A stretch of DNA of 64,000 nucleotides from a virus. Position numbers and translations under genes: made by a program. Location of the stretch: the IMG/VR virus record IMGVR_UViG_3300027749_002876, positions 310,001 to 374,000 of that record; one strand, written 5' to 3'. Positions 31,144 to 37,474 of this stretch are shown in pieces. Position 1 is the stretch's first letter. Each line of letters starts with the position of its first letter. Under the pieces are notes generated by a model, which saw nothing but the letters and a program-made list of their open reading frames with translations, ran no database searches and had not been told where the DNA came from.

Positions 31144-31172
31144 TTGCTATTCTGCAACAATAATGTTATACT
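31144..31172 (+). promoter_or_regulatory. Sigma-70-like promoter for gp55 (TTGCTA-N17-TATACT)
   Basis: -35 TTGCTA at 31144-31149, exactly 17 bases, then -10 TATACT at 31167-31172. The predicted leader carries CGGAG about six bases before the ATG at 31198. A host-type promoter fits a gene that must be made before late transcription. Confidence 0.65.
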
Positions 31173-31197
31173 TACATCAACATAATAACGGAGAACT

Positions 31198-32103
31198 ATG
31201 TCCCTACCCTCACGCAAACCTGTCAACTATTTAAATAATAAAGACATTCTAAAAGAAATTCACGAAAGTAAAAACGCTTATTGCTACTTCACCGACCCAA
31301 GCTATCATCGCTATGATTTCATTGTAGACATGCCTCAATCTAGTATGGAAGACAGCTTAGAATATGCTTTCAAACCAGAAACTATTCAACAAGCAAAAGA
31401 AACACGTGCATTACGTCTTAGTTTAGAACAAGGGTCTAAAGATGCTGTTAGTCCGGATTCAATTTTAGTTACAGATTTAGTATTTCGTGTAATGACTTGG
31501 GATCACGTTCCGGTCGCACCAAAACAGCCACGTAAAACAGTTAAAAAGAAAACAGCGAAGGATATCTTTGATTTTGAAGAACCAGATCCAGACGAAATAT
31601 TTGCTGACTTAGAGGATAATACTACTAAAGCTGAAGTAGATGATATGGTTCATGTTAAGGTAAACTTTCCACCGTTCCAGCATTACAAAATTGATGAAAA
31701 TAATACATTCAAATGTGTAGGTAAAAGCCATTGGGACGGTGATTTAGAAACAGGTGTCTTTAATAAAGAACACGGCAAAATCACAAACAAACTTGCCCGT
31801 ATGTATATTATGATGTGCGAAAAATATGCAATGAAATATAATTGGCGCGGGTATACTTACAATGATGAGATGCGTAATAGTGCCATCTTACAATTAACAT
31901 ACGTTGGTTTACGTTTCAATGAAGCTAAAAGTGCAAACCCATTTGCTTACTACACAGCCGCTATCACTAATAGTTTCTGTAGAGTATTGAATACAGAAAA
32001 ACGTAATCAAAACATACGTGATGATATACTAGAAATCAATGGTCTCAATCCTAGTTGGTCACGACAGGGTATTGGGTCTAGTTCCACAGTATACGAAGAA
32101 TAA
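31198..32103 (+). CDS. 55: Late transcription sigma factor gp55-like
   Basis: 301 residues against ~185 in T4. The C-terminal ~95 residues carry the gp55 signature: KYNWRGYTYNDEMRNSAILQ, then NPFAYYTAAITNSFCRVLNT (sigma region-2-like) and NIRDDILEINGLNPSW. gp55 directs host RNA polymerase to TATAAATA-type late promoters; the many NNTAAATA boxes in this window are its likely targets. The N-terminal ~200 residues are not seen in T4 gp55 and include a basic patch (PRKTVKKKTAK) followed by a very acidic stretch (DFEEPDPDEIFADLED). A clear sigma-70 promoter and a CGGAG ribosome site precede it. A hairpin at 32111-32136 follows the stop. Confidence 0.85.
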   Translation: MSLPSRKPVNYLNNKDILKEIHESKNAYCYFTDPSYHRYDFIVDMPQSSMEDSLEYAFKPETIQQAKETRALRLSLEQGSKDAVSPDSILVTDLVFRVMTWDHVPVAPKQPRKTVKKKTAKDIFDFEEPDPDEIFADLEDNTTKAEVDDMVHVKVNFPPFQHYKIDENNTFKCVGKSHWDGDLETGVFNKEHGKITNKLARMYIMMCEKYAMKYNWRGYTYNDEMRNSAILQLTYVGLRFNEAKSANPFAYYTAAITNSFCRVLNTEKRNQNIRDDILEINGLNPSWSRQGIGSSSTVYEE

Positions 32104-32110
32104 TTTAACC

Positions 32111-32136
32111 AAAGCCGTTGCTAATGTAACGGCTTT
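32111..32136 (+). terminator. Hairpin after gp55, overlapping the gp47 promoter
   Basis: AAAGCCGTT and AACGGCTTT form a perfect 9-bp stem with an 8-base loop, followed by ATTATA rather than a clean T-run, so termination may be partial. Its left arm and loop contain the -35 of the next promoter. Confidence 0.5.
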
Positions 32137-32146
32137 ATTATATAAT
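32118..32146 (+). promoter_or_regulatory. Sigma-70-like promoter for gp47 (TTGCTA-N17-TATAAT)
   Basis: -35 TTGCTA at 32118-32123, 17 bases, and a perfect TATAAT at 32141-32146. Only six bases separate the -10 from the ATG at 32153, so the predicted first base is the start codon. The -35 hexamer is identical to that of gp55. Confidence 0.6.
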
Positions 32147-32152
32147 AGACGA

Positions 32153-33169
32153 ATGAGTAACCTTTTTAAAAAAGCCGCTGTTTTTACTGATATCCATTTT
32201 GGCCTTAAATCAAACAGCTTACAACACAACCAAGACTGTTCCGATTTTGTAGATTGGTTCATTAAAAAAGCAAAGAGTGAGGGGTGTGAAACATGTTTCT
32301 TCTTGGGCGATTATAATCACCACCGTGCAAGCATTAACATTCATACACTTCAGTTTGGATTACAAGCATTGGAGAAACTAAGTGCTAACTTTGATACTGT
32401 ATATTTTATACCAGGCAATCACGATCTTTATTATCGTGACCGTAGGGACATTCATAGTGTTGAGTGGGCTAAACATTTACCAAACGTTAAAATCGTCAAC
32501 GACTTCTTCAGTCAAGGAGATGTAGTTATTGCACCCTGGCTTGTACAAGATGATTACAAGAAACTACAAAAGATGAGTGGCAAATATATGTTTGGTCATT
32601 TTGAACTACCGTATTTCCACATGAATGCTATGGTTGAGATGCCCGATCACGGTGAAATCAATGAGGATCAATTGGGTGGTTTTGAAAAAGTATTCAGTGG
32701 TCACTTTCATAAACGGCAAGCACGTAAGAACATTTGGTATATTGGTAATGCTTTCCCGCATAACTATGCTGACGCAGGCGATGACGCACGTGGCATGATG
32801 ATATTAGAATGGGGAACTGAGCCTGTATTTTATACATGGCCTAGACAGCCTGTGTTCCGTGTACACAAACTAAGTGATATCTTAGAAAACCCTGACGGCT
32901 TGTTATTGATTGACAGTCATGTTAGAGTACATCTTGATATTGAAATCTCCTATGAAGAAGCTAACTTCTTGCGTGAGACATGGATACCAGAACACAAGCT
33001 AAGAGAGATGGCATTGATACCTATGAAATTAGAAACAAATGAAAATGGTCAAACAGCAGACGGATTAAAGTTTGAAAGTGTAGACCAAATTATCATTGAC
33101 CAGATTAACAGTATTGAATCAAATAATTTTGATAAAAAGATTCTTTTGGACATTTACAACAACCTATGA
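32153..33169 (+). CDS. 47: gp47-like recombination nuclease subunit (SbcD/Mre11 family)
   Basis: Start taken at 32153 (MSNLFKKAAVFTDIHFG), giving 338 residues, close to T4 gp47 (339); an upstream in-frame ATG at 32039 would overlap gp55. The five metallophosphoesterase motifs are visible: D13-x-H15, GDYNHHR at ~52, GNHD at 88-91, the GHFE stretch at ~144 and GHFHKRQ at ~183. It should form the Mn-dependent nuclease subunit of the gp46/gp47 complex that resects DNA ends for recombination-dependent replication. Its stop overlaps the gp46 ATG (ATGA), so the subunits are translationally coupled. No ribosome site is visible; the promoter geometry predicts a leaderless message. Confidence 0.9.
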   Translation: MSNLFKKAAVFTDIHFGLKSNSLQHNQDCSDFVDWFIKKAKSEGCETCFFLGDYNHHRASINIHTLQFGLQALEKLSANFDTVYFIPGNHDLYYRDRRDIHSVEWAKHLPNVKIVNDFFSQGDVVIAPWLVQDDYKKLQKMSGKYMFGHFELPYFHMNAMVEMPDHGEINEDQLGGFEKVFSGHFHKRQARKNIWYIGNAFPHNYADAGDDARGMMILEWGTEPVFYTWPRQPVFRVHKLSDILENPDGLLLIDSHVRVHLDIEISYEEANFLRETWIPEHKLREMALIPMKLETNENGQTADGLKFESVDQIIIDQINSIESNNFDKKILLDIYNNL

Positions 33170-35238
33170 TTACACTACAAGACATTACATTAAGGAATTT
33201 TTTATCTATTGGTGCAGTAACCCAAGCAGTTGACTTTGATAAGAAAGACTTAACACTTATTTTAGGTGAGAACTTAGACTTAGGTGGTGACGGTGCTAGG
33301 AACGGCACTGGCAAGACAACATTGATTCAAGGTCTTAGTTATGCATTGTTTGGTACACCCATTAATAATATTCGTAAAGATAATTTAGTTAATCGTACAA
33401 ATGGTAAGGGTATGTTAGTTACATTGACATTCAATGTTAATGGAGTTGACTATAAGATTGAACGTGGACGTAAGCCAAATATTCTTAAGTTCTATGTTAA
33501 TGATATTCAGGACAAAGCTTCTGAGGATCAACAAGGAGAGAACAAAGAAACACAGGTAGCGATTGAAAAAGTTATTAATATGTCAGCAGACATGTTCCGG
33601 CATATCGTTGTACTGAATACATACAGTGAACCATTCTTAGCATTAAAGAACAATGAGCAAAAAGATATCATTGAACAATTGATGGGTATCACATTATTAA
33701 GTGAGAAGGCTGAAGTTATCAAAGAAATGATTCGCCGTAGTAAAGATGATATTCAGCAGGAAGAATTTAGAGTCAAAGCTATTGAAGAGGCTAACAAACG
33801 TGTCAAGGAACAGATTGACGCATTGAAACGCAGACAAACATTGTGGTTGAGAAAACATGATGACGACTTAACATCACTCGCCCTTCAATATGATGAACTC
33901 AGTAAAATCAATATTGAATTAGAGTTACAAGCACACAAAGACTTGAATGTTTGGACTAAACAAAAAGAAGCACAAGATTCATACAATGCACTGGTTGCTC
34001 GTAGTACGTCTTGGCAACAAAAACATGACACTGACGTTTCAATAGCATATAAGGCGTACTCACTTAAAAATGAGTATGATATTGAAGCTGAACTTAAATC
34101 ATGGAGTGATTTAAAAGATTGGCTACATGATGAAGCAGAACAAAAATCTATCATAACAATAATTGATACTCTAACCAAAAGTATCACAAAAGAAAAAAAA
34201 TTAATTGATAAGTTGATTCGGGAAGTAAAAGAGCTTGAGGATCACAGGTGTTATGCTTGTGGACAAGACTTCCATGATGATAAACATTTAGAGGTCACGT
34301 TAGAAAAGACTACGGTACTTGAGAGTGCCCGTGCTGAATTAGTTCATTTTGAAACACAATTATCAATCAATGAATCATTAGTTACTAAATTAGGTACTAA
34401 GCCTATACCATCATATAAAACAGAAGCAGACGCTATTCGGCACAGTGGCGATGTATCTAACTTGAAAAAAGTTTGGGAAGATAAGAAACAAGAATCAAAT
34501 CCGTTTAGTGAACAACTGAGTGAATTGACTTCTATCGTTTTAGGTCCACAACCTGTTACTTACTATGATACAGAAGCAGAAGCAATTAAACATTCAAGTG
34601 AGGTTGCTAACATTCTTAACCAGATTGATAACAAGTCACAAGAGACTGACCCGTACAGTGAACAAGTTGTTGAGATGGAAACACAAGCACTACAAGCAAT
34701 CGATTTTGAAGCTATCAATAAGTTAACACGTACAATGGAACATCAAAAGTTCTTGTTAGATTTGTTAACTAGCAAAGATAGTTTTGTTCGTAAAAAGATT
34801 ATTGACCAAAACTTAAGTTATCTAAACGCAAGACTAACTCACTACTTAGACAAGATTGGTCTACCACATCAAGTTATCTTTAAGAATGATTTACAAGTTG
34901 AGATTACCGAGCTTGGTCGTGAACTTGACTTTGATAATCTTTCACGTGGTGAACGCAACAGACTAATTCTTGGCTTGAGTTTTGCTTTCCGTGATGTTTG
35001 GGAATCATTGTATTCACCGATCAACACATTGTTTATTGACGAATTGATTGATAGCGGTCTTGACACAATGGGTGTTGAGAATAGTTTAGCAATTCTTAAA
35101 GATATGAGTCGTAGACGACAGAAAAGTATTTGGCTTGTTTCACATAGAGAAGAATTAGCAGGGCGTGTGCCCAATGTTCTTAAGGTTGTGAAAGAAAACG
35201 GATTTACAAGTTACAATACTGCAGTGGATATAGAATAA
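33166..35238 (+). CDS. 46: gp46-like recombination ATPase subunit (SbcC/Rad50 family)
   Basis: 690 residues (T4 gp46 about 560). An ABC-type head is split by coiled coils: Walker A ends NGTGKTT (K50, T51), and the second half holds the signature LSRGERNRLILGLSFAF and Walker B TLFIDELIDSGLD near residue 620. The zinc hook C362-YA-C365 lies at the apex, flanked by long Glu/Lys/Gln-rich helices. With gp47 it forms the end-resection complex. The Walker A loop has an expanded segment (GENLDLGGDGARNGTGKTT). The 4-bp overlap with gp47 indicates co-expression. Confidence 0.92.
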   Translation: MITLQDITLRNFLSIGAVTQAVDFDKKDLTLILGENLDLGGDGARNGTGKTTLIQGLSYALFGTPINNIRKDNLVNRTNGKGMLVTLTFNVNGVDYKIERGRKPNILKFYVNDIQDKASEDQQGENKETQVAIEKVINMSADMFRHIVVLNTYSEPFLALKNNEQKDIIEQLMGITLLSEKAEVIKEMIRRSKDDIQQEEFRVKAIEEANKRVKEQIDALKRRQTLWLRKHDDDLTSLALQYDELSKINIELELQAHKDLNVWTKQKEAQDSYNALVARSTSWQQKHDTDVSIAYKAYSLKNEYDIEAELKSWSDLKDWLHDEAEQKSIITIIDTLTKSITKEKKLIDKLIREVKELEDHRCYACGQDFHDDKHLEVTLEKTTVLESARAELVHFETQLSINESLVTKLGTKPIPSYKTEADAIRHSGDVSNLKKVWEDKKQESNPFSEQLSELTSIVLGPQPVTYYDTEAEAIKHSSEVANILNQIDNKSQETDPYSEQVVEMETQALQAIDFEAINKLTRTMEHQKFLLDLLTSKDSFVRKKIIDQNLSYLNARLTHYLDKIGLPHQVIFKNDLQVEITELGRELDFDNLSRGERNRLILGLSFAFRDVWESLYSPINTLFIDELIDSGLDTMGVENSLAILKDMSRRRQKSIWLVSHREELAGRVPNVLKVVKENGFTSYNTAVDIE

Positions 35239-35258
35239 TTTTATACACAGAAACACAC

Positions 35259-35266
35259 GATAAGTA
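35259..35266 (+). promoter_or_regulatory. Possible late box GATAAGTA, five bases before an ATG
   Basis: GATAAGTA followed by GTAGT and the ATG at 35272. Same variant as upstream of the giant tail gene. No ribosome site is present, so a leaderless start is predicted. Confidence 0.35.
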
Positions 35267-35271
35267 GTAGT

Positions 35272-35838
35272 ATGCCAAGTCCACAGAAAGCAAAGGGTTC
35301 AGGTTTTGAGCGAGAAATCGCTAAATATCTTTCAGAGAAGTATAATGAGTCATTCATTCGTGCTCCAGGATCCGGTGCTTATATAGGTGGAAAAAATCAA
35401 TCAAGAACCCAAGTACTGCATGAAGGTCAGATTAGAAGTTTCAAAGGGGACATAGTTCCTGGACAGACTTTTACTAAAATGAATGTAGAATGTAAGTTTT
35501 ATGCTGATTTTCCGTTTCATTTATTACTTTCAGGGGAATGTAAAGTGATAGATGCTTGGCTAGAACAACTCATGGATGTAGCTGATCCAGACGATTGCAA
35601 TATTCTTTTTATGAAGTTCAATCGTAAAGGTCGTTATATTGCTGTACAAAGCAAACTAACATGGGTAACTGACAATTTCTTGTATTATACAAGTCCTAAA
35701 TTAGGGGACTGGATAATTATGGAATTTGACAATTTCTTCTTAAACAACAGTAAATTATTAAAAGCATATTCAGGCTCACCAGACACCACGTCAAATCAAA
35801 CTGTTACAAATAACAATATCCTCACAATAGAAATTTAA
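35272..35838 (+). CDS. PD-(D/E)XK nuclease, Holliday-junction-resolvase-like
   Basis: 188 residues. The N-terminal layout is that of Hjc-like and related nucleases: a helix with acidic residues (GSGFEREIAKYLSEKY, E13/E15), APGSGAY, then D60 in KGDIV and E73-C-K75 in MNVECKFY, the PD-(D/E)XK catalytic triad. The C-terminal ~90 residues are beta-rich with no second motif. Downstream of gp46/gp47, so a role in recombination intermediates or DNA trimming before packaging is plausible. T4 itself uses endonuclease VII for resolution, and no such gene lies in this window. Exact substrate unknown. Confidence 0.65.
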   Translation: MPSPQKAKGSGFEREIAKYLSEKYNESFIRAPGSGAYIGGKNQSRTQVLHEGQIRSFKGDIVPGQTFTKMNVECKFYADFPFHLLLSGECKVIDAWLEQLMDVADPDDCNILFMKFNRKGRYIAVQSKLTWVTDNFLYYTSPKLGDWIIMEFDNFFLNNSKLLKAYSGSPDTTSNQTVTNNNILTIEI

Positions 35839-35852
35839 AATAAAAATGTGTT

Positions 35853-36346
35853 GTCCTGGTTGCAGGACCTCCTTGAGTTTGTACAGATTGTGCTGTGCTG
35901 ACGGATCTGGAGTAAGCGTGTATAGCGATATATACGGAATACCGAGAAGGCAATCGACAAAGCGAACCTTCAACAAGTCTATTGATATTTTGTCTTGAAT
36001 CAATAGAATGTGCGTTGCTGAATGAAACACAATTGTGCGTAAATTCAACTACAATCCCATATACTTTACAGAGCAACCGGTAGCATTTAATAGCATCAAA
36101 TAGCTAATTGAATGGGGAATAGATAACACTGGATGACGGTCGTGCAAAACAACCTTTACCATTGGTAGTGCTGAACAGCACTACCATGGCTTCAAATCGG
36201 CAATATAGTCTTTGATAAAAAAGAATTAACAGAATAGATAACCGTAAACAATAAGAACGAACGAAGTGAGTTCTTAGATGAACGAAGTTCATCTTTACTA
36301 AGAAACAATATAATAACCCGATATGATAAATGAACAGTTACGGGTT
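35853..36346 (+). ncRNA. Candidate structured non-coding RNA region (hairpin-dense, gene-free)
   Basis: About 510 bases between convergent genes with no credible reading frame. At least seven inverted repeats follow one another: 35853-35868 (GTCCTG/CAGGAC); 35917-35936 (8-bp stem with one G-U pair and a GCGA tetraloop); 35978-36007 (TCTATTGAT/ATCAATAGA, 12-base loop); 36159-36189 (a 9-10-bp stem GGTAGTGCT/AGCACTACC extended by CCAT/ATGG past one bulged T); 36252-36276 (TAAGAAC/GTTCTTA); 36276-36294 (AGATGAAC-GAA-GTTCATCT); 36315-36346 (AACCCG/CGGGTT). The GNRA-type loop favours plus-strand RNA. No known RNA family is recognised, and no convincing promoter is seen. The last three hairpins could instead be a bidirectional termination zone. 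Confidence 0.4.
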
Positions 36347-36349
36347 TGA

Positions 36350-36580
36350 TTAGAAGAATGGTAGTTGTGATTTCTTAGTAACTTCCATATTACTATCAAT
36401 AATTTTCTTAATTTCTTCACGTTCCTCAGTGGACATGTTTAATACATCTTCATATGAAACACCACCACGCATGTACCAACTCATACTAAGAGCACTTTTC
36501 TTAATATCGGTACACTCTTTTTCCATATTATCTATCAGCTTCTTTACGCCTTCGTGGTCAAGGCGCAGAAGCCTTATCCG
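36350..36580 (-). CDS. Frameshift-encoded C-terminal extension of the gp26-like chaperone
   Basis: Frame -1 relative to the gp26-like gene, open from the slippery site to TAA at 36352-36350: 76 codons. The first 18 (RIRLLRLDHEGVKKLIDN) lead into a possible internal ATG at 36526 that would give a 58-aa protein. The downstream part contains ALSMSWYMRGGVSYEDVLNM and STEEREEIKKIID, the W..rGG.sy......ER layout familiar from lambda gpT-like tail chaperone extensions. No ribosome site precedes the internal ATG, whose upstream region is buried in a stem-loop. Best reading: translated mainly as a 351-residue gp26 fusion by -1 frameshifting, analogous to lambda gpG-GT. Independent translation is the alternative. 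Confidence 0.7.
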   Translation of the reverse strand, partial: RIRLLRLDHEGVKKLIDNMEKECTDIKKSALSMSWYMRGGVSYEDVLNMSTEEREEIKKIIDSNMEVTKKSQLPFF

Positions 36581-36586
36581 AAAAAA
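36538..36586 (-). promoter_or_regulatory. -1 programmed ribosomal frameshift signal
   Basis: Slippery heptamer T TTT TTC at 36586-36580, in the correct phase (GAT TTT TTC GGA TAA in the zero frame). A 7-base spacer (GGATAAG) follows, then a stem-loop at 36572-36538: outer stem GCTTCT/AGAAGC, inner stem CGCCTT/AAGGCG, 7-base loop. The zero-frame stop comes one codon after the slip site, and the -1 frame has no stop for 76 codons. All elements of the classic signal are present with textbook spacing. Confidence 0.75.
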
Positions 36587-37404
36587 TCAGATGTGTTTAA
36601 AGTGAAAGGTTGTTCGTAGTCATTTTGACAATGAATGCATTTAATTTTCAGTGGTTTAATTTCTGTTTGTGCTTTTAAATTTGCATTATAATCTCTAATA
36701 GCAATGTAAGTATCTCTATCACAATTCTGTAGGTAATCCAGTATATATTCTCTTTCCTCTACAAAAGCACTAGGTGTTTTTACATGAGTAATAGCTTGTG
36801 ATATAATACGCATTGTAACATCAGTAATAAATTTCAATGCCTGTTGAGTTTTACTTATCCTAACAGTTTCATCTTCTTCTTTGTCTACCTGAAGAAACAT
36901 TCGTTGTGCTTCTATTTGTCCAGTACCTGCATCATTCATTTCTTTATATGTCAGTGGTCTAAATTTAATTGACAGGTCATTTAAAACTAATTCTTTATCA
37001 TAGTCAGCAGATTTAAGTTGACTTAGTATACCTATCAGATTAACAGCATATTCTGCAATTTCTTTACAACTTGGGCATTCTGATGCTACACTCATGTCAT
37101 TACCGCCCGCTGCCGAACGTATTGCTATTAATATAGCATCTAAGTCAATGCTATTAATTGCCCATGGGTCTTTGATATCAGGAATACAGCTTTTTATAAT
37201 GTCTACCATTGCGGTTCCGTTATATAGCGCATCTGGTGTTTTTGAGCTAATTTCATCGATAGCAGTCATTGGATAAACTGCTAGTTCTCCAGACTCTGGT
37301 ATAGTTAATACAGAAGGTGAATACATTTTACCACCGCTAGGTAATTTCAAATAAATTGAAGGTCTACGAAAATATTGCTTTAGTGGGTTGTTTTGAATGG
37401 TCAT
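36574..37404 (-). CDS. 26: gp26-like baseplate hub/tail assembly protein
   Basis: 276 residues (T4 gp26 about 208). Starts MTIQNNPLKQYFRRPSIYLK, with YFRRP and LPSGGKMY typical of the T4 baseplate gp26 family. Two Cys pairs, C110-PS-C113 and C256-IH-C259, could make one zinc ribbon. The middle holds FRPLTYKEMND. In T4, gp26 acts in hub assembly; here it lies next to the tape-measure gene, divergently, which fits a tape-measure chaperone role like lambda gpG. The last codons contain the slippery site, and about the final two residues are replaced if frameshifting occurs. AAGGATAAC precedes the ATG. Confidence 0.8.
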   Translation of the reverse strand: MTIQNNPLKQYFRRPSIYLKLPSGGKMYSPSVLTIPESGELAVYPMTAIDEISSKTPDALYNGTAMVDIIKSCIPDIKDPWAINSIDLDAILIAIRSAAGGNDMSVASECPSCKEIAEYAVNLIGILSQLKSADYDKELVLNDLSIKFRPLTYKEMNDAGTGQIEAQRMFLQVDKEEDETVRISKTQQALKFITDVTMRIISQAITHVKTPSAFVEEREYILDYLQNCDRDTYIAIRDYNANLKAQTEIKPLKIKCIHCQNDYEQPFTLNTSDFFG

Positions 37405-37438
37405 TGTTATCCTTGATTAAAAATGGGCGTTTGCCCAG

Positions 37439-37464
37439 TACTAAATACTACATAATATTTAGTA
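37439..37464. promoter_or_regulatory. Divergent late promoter with dyad symmetry
   Basis: A 9-bp inverted repeat, TACTAAATA at 37439-37447 and TATTTAGTA at 37456-37464, places an ACTAAATA late box on each strand, one facing the tape measure (ATG 37475) and one facing gp26 (ATG 37404). ACTAAATA also precedes the portal gene and the prohead-core gene. A small GGGC-GTTT-GCCC hairpin sits at about 37424-37435. Confidence 0.5.
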
Positions 37465-37474
37465 GGGAAAAACC

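Noticed and set aside
32039-32152. Longer N-terminus for gp47 starting at 32039
   Set aside because: It would overlap gp55 and the hairpin; the family start MSNLFKKAAVFTDIH at 32153 matches the T4 length.
36195-36215. ATATAGTCT resembling the S element of a group I intron
   Set aside because: No partner GACTA for P7, no P3/P4-P6 core and no interrupted gene on either side.
35791-36292. Minus-strand frames of 62-85 codons in the gene-free stretch
   Set aside because: No ribosome sites, overlapping alternatives in different frames, odd composition, and they cross the strong hairpins.
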